The notes beneath the pieces were generated by a model that saw only the letters and a program-made list of their open reading frames with translations, searched no databases and had not been told where the DNA came from. Position numbers and translations under genes: made by a program. This document shows positions 13,345-24,530 of a stretch of 64,000 nucleotides of DNA, piece after piece (positions within the stretch are counted from its first letter, which is position 1; each line of letters starts with the position of its first letter). This stretch comes from Ptiloglossa arizonensis. Taxonomy: Eukaryota; Arthropoda; Insecta; Hymenoptera; Colletidae. Where the stretch lies: the NCBI RefSeq assembly GCF_051014685.1, contig NC_135055.1, forward strand, positions 14,124,001 to 14,188,000. Reading direction: 5' to 3'.

Positions 13345-13350
13345 TTTATT
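13345..13350 (-). promoter_or_regulatory. Candidate polyadenylation signal AATAAA
   Basis: Minus-strand AATAAA 35 bases after the TGA at 13385-13387, the usual place for a 3' end signal when the UTR is short. AATAAA is common in AT-rich DNA, so the value lies in its position. Confidence 0.35.
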
Positions 13351-13384
13351 CGTCGGTCGATCTATCCGACATTAATCGGTCGAA

Positions 13385-13690
13385 TCAAAGGTTTCGTTCG
13401 ACGAATGTGTGTAACGAGGATTCGCTACCCTGTGATTCAATTCGGTCTCCTGACATGAGACGGGGTTCGAGAGCAAAGATAATCGCACCGTAACCCATTG
13501 TAATTAATAGTAATGGCAGTACACATGTTGCTGCATCGCAAGTCCAGGTAAATTGGGGGGGAAAGCGATAGCCTAAAACCGCTTGCAAACTATCATAGCA
13601 AACACGTGGCACGTGGCCTGGAGTTCGGCAGCCAGTGTCATAGACCCCCACCCCCAAGGTCAGCGAACCAGGAACTGTCGCGACCAATTC
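13385..13690 (-). CDS. Candidate terminal coding exon of an unrecognised single-pass membrane protein
   Basis: The minus strand has a CTAAT branch-point-like element and a TGTAATTTTCAG acceptor ending at 13691. An open frame follows in phase 0: 101 residues and a TGA. The first ~50 residues hold two Cys (21 and 31) in a region with VGVYDTGCRTPGH, then CDAATC. Residues 56-74 (CVLPLLLITMGYGAIIFAL) form a hydrophobic segment long enough to cross a membrane. A 27-residue polar tail rich in Ser, Glu and Arg follows. Residue use is varied, unlike the biased accidental frames elsewhere in the window, and AATAAA lies shortly downstream. The frame stays open upstream through the acceptor to about 13813, so an unspliced reading is possible. 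I cannot name the family. A tetraspan (claudin/LHFPL-like) or receptor fragment is conceivable but unsupported. Phase-compatible upstream exons are proposed at 26375-26499 and 32206-32304. Confidence 0.42.
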   Translation of the reverse strand, partial: ELVATVPGSLTLGVGVYDTGCRTPGHVPRVCYDSLQAVLGYRFPPQFTWTCDAATCVLPLLLITMGYGAIIFALEPRLMSGDRIESQGSESSLHTFVERNL

Positions 13691-13813
13691 CTGAAAATTA
13701 CAACCTACGATTAGAGGAGTCCGTGACTTGTTATCCTGACAAAGGACCTGCTTCGCCGAGACATTAGGATCCCAACGTTCGTCGTTTAATATTCTTAACG
13801 CTTCGTGGATCAC

Positions 13814-14992
13814 GTATACGTGACGTTCTCAACCAGTGGTTTTCGGCCATTGTCACCTACACGTGATGTTTTCCAATTTATACCTCACCATCCGTTACAG
13901 TTGATATCTCTTAATCGTGAGATACGTCCCCTAAAAGAGGACGAAGATATTGGTAAAATACGCAGTGAAATGAACGAATTTTGAAATACGATTGTTCATA
14001 ACGTAAAATTTTACATTCGAGAAATTCATTCTCTGAATTATCGAACGATCAGAACCTTCGGTCAGAATCATCGAAAAGATTAAATTAAATCATGAATTAT
14101 TACGAATTAAATTAAATACGAATACGAGTAAACAATTTTAATTGCACGAATATTTCGCTTCAATTCGAACTTGGAAATTGATCGTTCTTCGTGCAATAAT
14201 TGTAAAATTAAAAGCAGAGTACATTTGGCTCCGATGAATCGAAACTAAGAATACATATTTATCGAAATCGATATTAAGAGAATTGTATTCGACAACGAGG
14301 GAGTATATCGATAGTATTTGAATAATTGATTAAATATTGAATTTTTCCAAAGAAGACAGAAGTCTACGAAATGGATGGAAAACGAATAGTTGAATAATTT
14401 AGAAGGATAAACGTTTAAAACAACCATCTTGGAAAACTTTACGAAGCGACGTGTTACGGACGAAATCGTCGTTAGAATTCCAGCAATTATTTTCGAATTA
14501 TCGCTCGACCATCTCTTACAGTTCGAACCTCCGTCCAAGCAAACAGTTCGCGCGATCCGTTCACAGTCCGTACCAGTTTTCCATAGTTTTCAATTAACCG
14601 GTAAAGCAAAGTTCATCCCTACTTTCTCCGAGCGGGCGCAACTCAATTTCAACGGGGCTCAACTACATTAATTCGCGGTGGAGATAGTTTGTTCGCGTTA
14701 TCTCGCGATACGGCAGCGTGTCGGATGAATTTACGACTCGTCGTATAAACGACACGCTCAACGCGTGTAACGCACCTGCATCACCGTAGCGATGATACTG
14801 GCCTTGTGCAAGCATCCCTAAATTATGTATTTGCGCGTCGAAGTTTGGAGTGCACGCGCACGTGGACGTATGTACATCTCAGGCAGGACGGTATGTACAC
14901 ATGTCGTGCGTTGAAGCTGCGTTGAAGCCATGTCCAAGGACGAAAGCGGAAATTTCGTGAAACGTTTCGTACCAGTTGCAATCGTTTACCCC
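13814..14992. other. AT-rich DNA, possible microexon
   Basis: Mostly featureless. On the minus strand a 42-base segment (14776-14817) is flanked by TTTAG and GTGCGT and is open in the phase of the neighbouring candidate exon. Its pyrimidine tract is poor. Confidence 0.3.
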
Positions 14993-15300
14993 TCAGATTT
15001 CGAACGACAGCGATTCAATGTTTTCTACAAAATTACGTGTTCACCGATGCTATTTGCGTTCTTAGGGGATCGAAATTTAGAATGGATGACAAGTTCGTCA
15101 GAAAATTTGTCAATTTTTGTATGTACGATCATTCAAATTTCAAACAACGATTCAATATTGTATACACAGTTTACTATGTTTTTTACCTCTCAGATTTCGA
15201 ACGACAACGATTCAATGTTATGTAGAAAATTAGTTGTTGACGAACGTTATTTGTGTTCTTAGGAGATCGAAATTTAGAATGGATGACAAGTTTGTCAGAA
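14993..15300. repeat. Diverged tandem duplication, 197-bp period
   Basis: TCAGATTTCGAACGACA starts each copy, at 14993 and 15190. Both reach TCGAAATTTAGAATGGATGA. The spacers differ, so the duplication is older than the one at 6941. Confidence 0.82.
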
Positions 15301-15399
15301 AATTATTTAATTCTTACATGAACAACCCTATAGCTTTCTATTTGTTGGTGAGTAGACCTTGGAACAAACCCAAGAAACTGTAACAAGATAACCTTCACT

Positions 15400-15408
15400 T
15401 GACCTTGA
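15400..15408 (-). promoter_or_regulatory. Nuclear-receptor monomer site TCAAGGTCA
   Basis: An exact TCAAGGTCA on the minus strand, the extended half-site bound by FTZ-F1/SF-1 and ERR-type receptors in insects. It is a sequence match only. Confidence 0.3.
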
Positions 15409-16503
15409 ATATGAAAATTTCTTCTCAGAACGTAACATTCACAAAATTACATTCTGGCGATTCAAAGTGAAGATCATTTGAAGGTTACCTTATAATCGAT
15501 TTATGTCGTTATAATTTCGTTTCAATGTTTGCTAAACAATGGGCAAAGGAAACCTTACAGTAGTCTGAAAGATGAGCTCAAAAATTTACAAAACAAGATG
15601 TAAACAAATTTAGTATTACTATTAAATTGGTGGATATTTTGTACGGTGTTGTGCACGATTGAAAAATTGTTGTATCGTCCCATGAATAACAAGAATAACA
15701 AGAATGACAGGAATGGACAGTTTACGAGGTTCACTTTGTACAACGAGAATCGGGGGGCTTGTAATTCGAAGTTTTATTTTCGAAGGTAATTTGGAACAAC
15801 TAACACCGTTTCAATATTTGTCGATTGTTCTTCAATTTCCGCGAGTGTGGCACAGATCAGAACGCGTCACCGGGTTTTGCGACCGTGTGTATACGACACA
15901 GCTGCCTGTGTACCAATTACCTACTAATTATACGCGTGCACCAACGCGTGATCCTGATTAACCGCATCGCGTAGACTTAGGCAGCGCAGAATTGGAAACG
16001 CTTCCAAAAGTGGTTAGAGCGTACACCGGAAGCCTGCGGTAAGGTATATCGGTAATCTAATACGGGACAATCCAACGTTAAATTCAATTTATATCGACAA
16101 ACTCGCGGAACGTGAGATAAGGTACATCGGAAAGCGAGCAACGTTTATTATGTTTATCTCATATTCCTCGTTCGTCGTTTCACGCGTTAGGGCAACCGAT
16201 TATCTCGGAACACGGATCTACGAATCGTGAAATTAAATCTGATCGAACGAATTAAAAATCACCGATTTCGCGAAACGAGCTTTTTCCTTTTTTTTTTCTT
16301 TTCTTTTTTTTTCAACCGGGAATTACGAAAGCACTCTCGAACGCACGATTGGATGATTCGCGGTAGCTGTCAGAGGGTCACGTGCATAATCGATACCCCA
16401 AAGCTTTCGATCGATTTCGCATCACTTACGCGCATTACTGGAATGGACTTCACGCTCCAATATTGAATATTCGCTACGCGTGAGACCGAGATGTATCGGC
16501 CGC

Positions 16504-16512
16504 TCAAGGTCA
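16504..16512 (+). promoter_or_regulatory. Nuclear-receptor monomer site TCAAGGTCA
   Basis: A second exact TCAAGGTCA, 1.1 kb from the site at 15400 and on the opposite strand. The pairing is suggestive of regulation by an FTZ-F1/ERR-type receptor but could be chance. Confidence 0.3.
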
Positions 16513-16717
16513 CCGAGCGTCTACCCCCACCACGACGCGATTTGTCTCGCTCGATCGCTCCATCGTTTCGTCTTCTCGTTCCACCAGCCTCGACCTTTGG
16601 ATATTTCTGAGACAACAGACGCGATCCGTGGACACGATCTCTTTGTCTTTTAAGTAGAATGAAAAGCTAACAACATGGCGTAAGTGTAACGGTCGAGTTC
16701 GTCGCGATACACAATCA

Positions 16718-17740
16718 GGAAAGTGACTTTGATAGATCAACTATTTCTGCTTTCGGTGTAGGAGTTCCAGGACAAGGAACACTATCTTTTCTTCTTGTTT
16801 TGCCTCCTCTCGAACCATTCTTTCACCAGCTTCGTTGTTGCTAAATATATCCGTTTATTGAATAGAGGTTGGATCGTGTGTCGACTCTTTCTACGAGTAC
16901 TATTGTACTCGTGATAAGGAAATTACATTTTTTTTATAACAACCTGGTGTAACAATGAATCGTGTTTGACACGATACACGAGCTGGAAAGTAATCTCGAT
17001 GGATCAACTTTTTCGTTTCGACTATAGGACTTCCAGACCGAAGAAACTTCTTCTGCGTTTTATTTTACTCCGTTCCGTGTCATTCATTCGCTTCATAGTC
17101 GCTAAATGTATCTGTCCGTGCGATAGAAATTGCGTGGTCTGTGAATTCATTCCAAGAGCACAAAGACTAGACCCCTTTTTACAATGCATTCTCTTTAAAG
17201 AAGTCGCAGCCGGGTGTTCTGTTGTTTGTCGCGTTCCTCGATTCGTTCCGCTCAGTTTTAAGCACGACACGATGATTCTTGTACCCTTTACGCTTGTTAA
17301 ATTTTACAACAGCAATTAATTGTAAATGTGGTCCATTTATTGCCTGGGTTACTTTTTGTTACTCTCTTACTGGTACAAATCAAAGTCTACGGTGTAATAA
17401 AGTTAGTATTAATATCGATACAAATCCACTTGGTCATCGAGTGATCTTGTGTTATATTTTTCAACTCGGAGGTAAAGAGTAACTAATTACCGAACCGTGA
17501 AATAAAGTTCATCGTGATAATTAAATCTTGTTATCTGTATTTCGTTCGTTCATTGTTTAGGTTACTTTTTCAATGGATGTCGTTGCTATATTACTGGTGC
17601 AAATCAGTCTATGCTGTAGTAATGTTAATATTAATATTGCTACGGATCCACTTGGGTAACAAGCTTTCTTACGATGCATTTTTCAATTTAAAAATAAGGA
17701 TTAGCTAACGAGTGACTCGTGAACTAAAGTTTACGTAAAT
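16718..17740. repeat. Two old tandem duplications (267-bp and 213-bp periods)
   Basis: First pair: GGAAAGTGACTTTGATAGATC at 16718 and its relative at 16985, both followed by a GCTAAATRTATC segment. Second pair: GGTTACTTTTT at 17347 and 17560, both followed by TTACTGGTRCAAATC and TAATATTRATATYG. Both pairs are strongly diverged. Confidence 0.65.
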
Positions 17741-18239
17741 ACTTTGTGTCGATACCTCAAAACCATAGCACAGTAGCTTTACTTTTTTAGAAGCAAATGA
17801 TTTCATAAATCCTTGCACACTTTTTATATCACTATTTAGCATTTTCCCCCTACTCTGTGTTTAGTCAGGAACCAATCGCTATGAAACCAAGATCGTTTCG
17901 TAATTGAAGTTCAGGAGCAGTCTGGTGGTCGCTATGAATCACTTATACACTCTGGAAGTATAATCAATGTACTTGTTGCTCCCTGGATAGGCGTAAGATG
18001 TTTTTTTGGTGACCGTTAAACCTGGGATGATTGATCGGTGTGTAATTTTTTAAAAGATACTTTCCTTCGTCAGAGTATGGCCGAACGTATACGTATCTTT
18101 CGACCGATCCTACGTGTTGCGCTCGAATATTGTTTCTGGTGGTTTTACGGAACAATATTGATTTTGCGGAGTTCGCGCTCGATGACGGTACAGGGTGAGT
18201 TTTACGTTACGAAGCGCACGTTCGAACAAAGTAAATTCT

Positions 18240-18530
18240 TTAAACTTTACCAACTTTACGTAAAATATATTTTAGATTAAATAATATTTTGTATTAACGA
18301 GTGAAATATATTTTACATCGTAATACATTTTATATATTAACGAGTAAAATATATTTTACTTTATAATACGTTTTGTATCAAGGAGTGAAATATATTTTAT
18401 ATTATAATAGATTTTACATATTAACGAGTAAAATATATTTTATTTCGTAATACAGTTTATATTAACGAGTAAAATATATTTTATTTCGTAATACAGTTTA
18501 TATTAACGAGTAAAATATATTTTATGTAAA
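18240..18530. repeat. AT-rich minisatellite, 41-47-bp units
   Basis: Six to seven units of ATTAACGAGTAAAATATATT followed by a TTATTTCGTAATACA segment. The last two repeats (18421, 18462, 18503) are exactly 41 bp apart. Confidence 0.88.
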
Positions 18531-20164
18531 ATATATATTCGAAACTTTCGATTTCGGTCGCCCGGCTCGGTCGGTTTCGTCGATCTCGAAAAATTTGGAC
18601 AGTTTGCTCTTGACTTTTAGGCAGATGTAAGTCGGTTCGTTCTCAAAGTTAATGGAAGTTAATCTCGTAGCCAGGTTCGGCGATAAATCGTGCATTAGGC
18701 ACGAAAGCGATGGCACTAAAATCGCTCGTACGAAACGGACACTCAAATTTATAACTCGCAATTCTCTGCCTCATTTACTCACGCTGATCACTGGAACCAC
18801 TCGGCGGATATTAAAGTTTCTCGATCGTTTTAATAGCATAACTAAGCATCTTTTAAGTACATCCGCCGATCCCTCTTAAATGTATGTTTTATATTATTTT
18901 TAGCTCGGTCGTAAAAAAGACTACCTGGAAATGCAGTTCATCCGATCGCTGTCGAGATTTTCTTCTTATTTTGTTACGAGAACCCCCTACCGAGTTTATA
19001 ATCAAGCCAAATTGTCTCGAGGAATTGCAATTTTTAAATAATTTAGACTCGACACAATTTAGAGCCATAAATGCGGAGTCAACGACGTAAATAAATCACC
19101 TGATTATTTCCGATGTTAGTGGAACGATTGAAACTATTTTTAACCGGTGGACCGATTCGGACGCGAGGTACGCAACGTAACCGTGAAATACTACAAGATA
19201 ACAATGTGCAATTATGTTTATGCAAGGTACTTTAGAATGTTGGAAAATATTGCACACGAAATCCAAAGACAATGAAAAAGGTTTCCATAAATTTATGCCT
19301 TCTTTCGAGTCACAGTGTCGTTTAAATTCCATCGGCTATTTATTTTCGTATAAATAAAACAATTTATGTTTAAATTAGTTCTACGAGCATTAATCGTAAT
19401 TGTTCCGCGTTCAATTAAACGATAGTAAATAAAACATTATTCGTAATTCTTAAGCCGACATAAATACGTTTTATTTGGTAGAGAAGTTTCAGGCGTTTGC
19501 AATAAAAACAAACGAGTAAACGATGATTAAACGCGGCATAAATATGAAAATAACGAAACCTCGAAGAATAAAATGAAATTCACGCGATAAACTTAGATTT
19601 CGACAGCGAGGAAAAATTTTCTGTTTCTCGTTGTTCGATCTACTGTAATTTTTGTCATATTTTTACAACGTTCGTGTAACCTTAATCCGTGTTCGCGGGA
19701 AAAAGAAGCACGAGTCATAAGGATAATTAGTCCCTTTACATTTTTTCTTTGTAAATATTGACCACTTTTCTTTCCTACCGACCAAATTTGACTACGCAGC
19801 CACATTTATTTTCATTCTGGAACCACTATTGACAATTCACAGTTTACAAACGTTCACTCACTCACTTAATCGCATAATCTTCTACACCGACACCGGGCCC
19901 GAAATAAAATAAAAAGAAAAGAACAAATATCACGAAGTAGCCTCTCTCGACGTTAAAACTTCTCTGAAAAGAATTCGAAAAATTGTTCACAGCACACGGA
20001 ATATCATTTGGTGTTAGAAAAACATCTTAACAACACCATTTCCAAAGTATCCGCGGATTAATTATTTCGAGTAAATGATCCAAGTCTGTTGGAGTCGTGC
20101 CCTTGAGAGAGGTCGTTAATGCGTTGATTAATCTAACTAAATACGTCGGTCGATCAATTAATTA
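18531..20164. other. Gene-poor AT-rich stretch
   Basis: Short open frames occur on both strands without recognisable domains. I see no repeats or transposon ends. Confidence 0.45.
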
Positions 20165-21520
20165 TTTTTGTCGCGCAAAAGAACTCTCTCCCTCCCTCCC
20201 TCTCTCAGTCTCTCCCCCTCTCTCGGCGTAGAGCGTTCGCTGGATCCTCCGGGGCATCGAGCAGGGCAGTCCCCGGTCCGCAGCCTCTCGCGTGCGTCAT
20301 CGTTCGCAAGGGTCGTGTGTGAACGTACCTTAAAAGCGGCTGAATGGGTGCTGTATTTTCACGTAAGAGCGGTGCCAGCGCGGAGGGGATGGTGGCCTGG
20401 TTTCATTGAACCTGCACCGCGTACACCTCGACCGGCCGCAGCCCCTCGTCCCCGTCGTGTTCGCAGTGCAGGGAGGTCGCCGGTCGGCGGGGTGGCCGGG
20501 GTGAGGCTATGCATAGCCCGCGACGTCTATATATAGGTCGTCCTTTCTATAAATAGAACTCAGACCGCCCCCACCACCGACGCGGCTCGAGTGGGAACCG
20601 CGAAGCGCGGGAGGGGAAAACGAAAACGTCGGCCGCTGGGTGAACCGGTGGGGGAAGCTACCGAACGAGGAGTGGGGGAGAAAGCGAAACGAGGAGTGGG
20701 GGAAGCTGGAAGCGACCGGACCGAGAGACGCGGAAAGAGACAAAGGTTGAAATACAAGGGAAGAAACAGGTGAAAAGAAAGAAAAGAAGAAGAAGTAGAA
20801 GAAGAAGCAGAAAAAGGAAAATAAATATAAAAAAAAAGATGCGGTGGAAACGCAATGGCGAATTTCCGAGCGGGGAGAACGTGACAGCGACAGGACGAGA
20901 CGTTGCTGGAGGGTGGAGGGGGGAAACGACGAACGCGAGTTACCGCGACCACGAGGGCTGCTGTAAAACTTTACGGTTAAATATACAGCCATCGCCACCC
21001 TCGCTCCCTCCTTCTCTCTCTCTCTCTCTCCCTCTCCCTCCCTGTTTCATCCAGCGGCTACTCCCCCCCAAGTCGGTCGTCGGGTGGCACCGCCGTTTCC
21101 CTCCACTGCGGATCGACTCCGCTGCGCCGCGAAATACTTTTTACTTGCTCGCTGCGTATTAATGGGCTGCCGGCGGAAAGTAGAGGCTGCGATGCCGAGC
21201 ACCCCACCGCCGACCCCCATTCTTCCGCGATACTCGTATTGGGTTTTTAGGCTTCGCTTTGTTTCGCCGTGTTTTTTTCTGGAGCACTTATCTCTAGCCG
21301 CGCGGCAGCCCGTTTGAGGCAGTCTCTTTTCGCGTGAATGCGCGTCGTCCTTTCAGTGATAATGGACTTCTTGAAAGGAACTGTACTGCGGTCTCACGGT
21401 ACGGCGCCGCGAAGGTTGTCACGACTTTCGCGGCGTGCTTTCCCAAGGGTTGGCCCTCGTGCAACCGTTCCGGCATGTTTCGACGAATCTTTGTCAGGGA
21501 AATAAGCTCCTCGTGGTAAT
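20165..21520. promoter_or_regulatory. GC/CpG-rich block with CT (GAGA) tracts, probable promoter region
   Basis: This is the most GC-rich kilobase of the window. It has a CT-rich tract at 20185-20224 and another at 21005-21043, which read GAGAG on the other strand. Such tracts, together with TATA and initiator elements, mark paused insect promoters. Frames are open on both strands but consist of low-complexity Arg/Gly/Pro or Phe/Ser runs, so I call none of them coding. A CAG-GTGAAA donor-like site at about 20769 could end a first untranslated exon on the plus strand. Confidence 0.45.
20505..20565. promoter_or_regulatory. Core promoter candidate: palindrome, double TATA box, initiator
   Basis: A perfect 14-bp palindrome GGCTATGCATAGCC (20505-20518) is followed by TATATATAG (20528-20536), TATAAATAG (20548-20556) and TCAGAC (20560-20565). 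On the plus strand the TCAGAC adenine is 32-34 bases from the first TATA, near the usual spacing. TATATATA is also usable on the minus strand, where a TCAC lies 33 bases away at about 20502. Direction is therefore unresolved. Confidence 0.4.
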
Positions 21521-21639
21521 TAGCCGACTGGACTAAGCGATCGCGAACACTTTCGCGCGACGCGGAGGAGAATTTATATTTTTGGATTAGGTAGGAAAAA
21601 TTCTATTTACGTGTTTGGTGGGTTTATTGGTATCGGGGG

Positions 21640-23010
21640 TGGAAATATTACTGGAGGAAGGAATGATCGATTTTGAACGTGGATATATTGTAGGGGAAAG
21701 GGAAGATCGATTTTGAACGTGGATATATTGTAGGGGAGAAGGGAAGATCGATTTTGAACGTGGATATATTGTAGGGGAGAAGGGAAGATCGATTTTGAAC
21801 GTGGAAATATTGTAGGGCAGAAGGAATGATCGGTTTTGGACTCGAAACTAATGTTGGGTGAAGGAAAGATCGATTTTAGACTTGAAACTAGTGTTGGGTG
21901 AAGAAAAAATAGATTTTACACGCGAAAGTATTGTAGGGGGATGGAAAGATCGACTTTAGACTCGAAAGTATCATGGGAAAGATCAGTTTTGAATATGAGA
22001 GTATTGTAGAGGGAAGGAAAAATCGAGTTTAGGTTTGGAAGTATTGTAGGGTGAAGGGAAGATCAATTTTGAATGTAAATGTATTGTAGGGAAAAGAAAA
22101 AATCGAGTTTAGATTTGAAATTATTATAGGACGAAGGAAGGATCAGTTCTGAATGAAAAAATACTGTAGGGAGAAGGAAAGATCGATTTTAGACTTGAAA
22201 CTAGTGCTGGGTGAAGAAAAAATAGATTTTGAACGTGAAAGTATTGTAGGGGGATGGAAAGATCGACTTTAGACTCGAAAGTATCATGGGAAAGATCAGT
22301 TTTGAATATGAGAATATTGTACAGGGAAGGAAAGATCGATTTTAGGTTTGGAAGTATTGTAGGGTGAAGGGAAGATCAATTTTGAATGTAAATGTATTGT
22401 AGGGAAAAGAAAAAATCGAGTTTAGATTTGAAATTATTATAGGGCGAAGAAAAGATCAGTTCTGAATGAGAAAATACTGTAGGGAGAAGGGAAGATTGAT
22501 TTTAGATTTGAAAATATTGTTGTGCAAAGGAAAGATCAATTTTGAACGTGAAGATATTGTAGAGAGAAGGAAAGATCGATTTTGGACTTGAAACTAGTAT
22601 TGGGTGAAGGAAAAATCGATTTTGAACGTGGAAGTATTGCGAGGAGATGGAAAGATCGACTTTAGACTCGAAAGTATCATGGGAAAGATCAGTTTTGAAT
22701 ATGAGAGTATTGTAGAGGGAAGGAAAAATCGAGTTTAGGTTTGGAAGTATTGTAGGGTGAAGGGAAGATGAGTTCTGAATGTGAAAACATTGTAAATGGT
22801 AGAAACGGTCGGTCCTGAATGTGATAGTATTTTATAAAGAATATAAGATCAATCCCGAACACGAAAAATATTGTAGGGTTGAAAGAAAGATAAATTCTAA
22901 ATGTGAATGTATTGTTAGGAGAAAAGAATTAAATCTTGAAATTGAAACGTATTGGTGGACGAGGAAAAGACTGCTCTTGAACTTGAAAGTATTTTAGGGC
23001 AAAAGAAAGA
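21640..23010. repeat. 40-41-bp minisatellite with higher-order structure
   Basis: More than 30 units of GAAGGAAAGATCGATTTTGA followed by a TGGAAGTATTGTAGGG segment. Starts at 21665, 21705, 21746 and 21787 show the period. Variant units recur in the same order: the ACTAGTGTTGGGTGAAG variant followed by TATCATGGGAAAGATCAG appears near 21889, 22200 and 22590. Blocks of several units have therefore been duplicated together. The right end decays gradually. Confidence 0.92.
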
Positions 23011-24269
23011 CCAAATATGGAAAGAATCGCGAGTCACGTAGGGGTTAAAAGTTATTACTTATTCATGGTACCGCATTCTTCTTAACCCAGAACTGATTTT
23101 TCTTTCTTCCTATAATATATCTTTCGAAGACTGTCATCCAACTGAGACACTAAAGTGTATCGTTCGTAAACAGTCGCTCGTAACGTTGAAATATTATTGG
23201 ATTATTAATCCTCTATTAAACTTGTCCATCTTGTAATTTGTTTATCCGGTTCCTTCTCTCTTGAGCACTTGCCTTTTCTCGACCGTGATAATTTGTTTCT
23301 CGGTAGAAAATGACTTCAATCTCTACGTGTAATTATATTCAAGTAATATAAATTACAACATTCAAAGGAAAGGAATAGAGAAATATTCATACAGCGAGGA
23401 ATATTCAACAATCGGTAAAAAGTTTCTATTTGGAAATAAATTTGAGAACTTTTTGACTGGTTACGAGAGTTTATATTTGTAATAGAAATTTATTTACTCG
23501 TTTTATCGCAGAAAATACAAAGAGCTTCGAAAAAGTGTGTTACTCGTTTTTGAATTTCGAACAACAAGTGGTTACAAGCACATTACGAAGCAATTTTTTA
23601 AATTTTCAGTCCCATTCTAATGCCAGCGGCAACCTGTTATAGATTTTTGTGAATTGCACGCGGCTCTCAGTTTTAGGTCGTGGTCTAGAATCGTCGGCTA
23701 CGAAAGTGTTAACAACAACCCTCGCTGTGGCTGAAAAGTATAGTGGCGAGCTTTAAAGCTTAGGGTTAGGTTGCAAGACAGCAATTTGCTGAACTTTGTC
23801 CAGTCACCTTACTTTCTCTACCATCGTGTATTTGTGCGCTTGAAGTTGCACTTTTTTTCTCCTAATGGCGAACAAAGTCGTTAAATAAATAAAAAAATAT
23901 ATAAAAAGGTCGAATAGTCCTGAGGAATACCATGACGTAAATAATTGCGTATTGAAAAAAAATTTCAATTCAACATCGACCAGTAGATGTTACTTTTTGT
24001 CAATTTTGTTTGATCGTGTAGCTTACGATGGTGGGGTAAAAATTCTGACCAATAGAATCCACATTTTTTTCCAGGACTATAATTTTTAACTTCGTACTGT
24101 ATCAACTGTTCGAATAATTTCAAATTCATCGAGTAGTTTTTCTTACAGAACGTAAGTGTCGTTAATTTCTAACTTATGCACGATATATTTTACATGTTTG
24201 CAGAAATAAAAATCGAATTTAATAAAAAGAATCTTAAACAAGCATCAGCTTCTATTAATGGTAAAAATA
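23011..24269. other. AT-rich DNA flanking a mariner relic
   Basis: No gene seen. Part of 23600-24269 may belong to the mariner relic downstream, but I could not align it to transposase with confidence. Confidence 0.35.
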
Positions 24270-24530
24270 TAGTACAACTGACGCGAAAAAGAACTTTAGA
24301 ACTTGGAATTGAACTAGGATCACTTTAATCTCTATATTTGCCAGACCTGGCACCAACAGGTGTTCAGCTGTTTAAATCCTCCTGAACGTTTCTAGATAGA
24401 AAATAGTCTTTAAACTACAAATTATAGAAATTCTTAATAAAATTGATCAATTGTTAAAAAGATAATCAGAAATCGTACAAAGTAATGAAGATTATAACAT
24501 ATGTTACCTCTTCGATTTAAGAAATATAGG
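24270..24530 (+). pseudogene. Decayed mariner-type transposase, C-terminal fragment
   Basis: Across three frames the plus strand recalls the C-terminal part of a mariner transposase. KRTLELGIEL occupies the place of the helix before the catalytic motif. YLPDLAPTGVQLFKSS then matches the family's PYSPDLAPxDxxLFxS signature (24331-24380), followed by a stop and TFLDRK. Later comes a region recalling the terminal WxxxVQxNGDY. Several stop codons and frameshifts show that the copy is dead. The PDLAPT motif is the strongest evidence. No terminal inverted repeats were found. Confidence 0.6.

Noticed and set aside
20507..20998. 163-codon and overlapping frames in the GC-rich block
   Set aside because: Low-complexity Phe/Ser runs from purine/pyrimidine tracts, overlapping the proposed core promoter.
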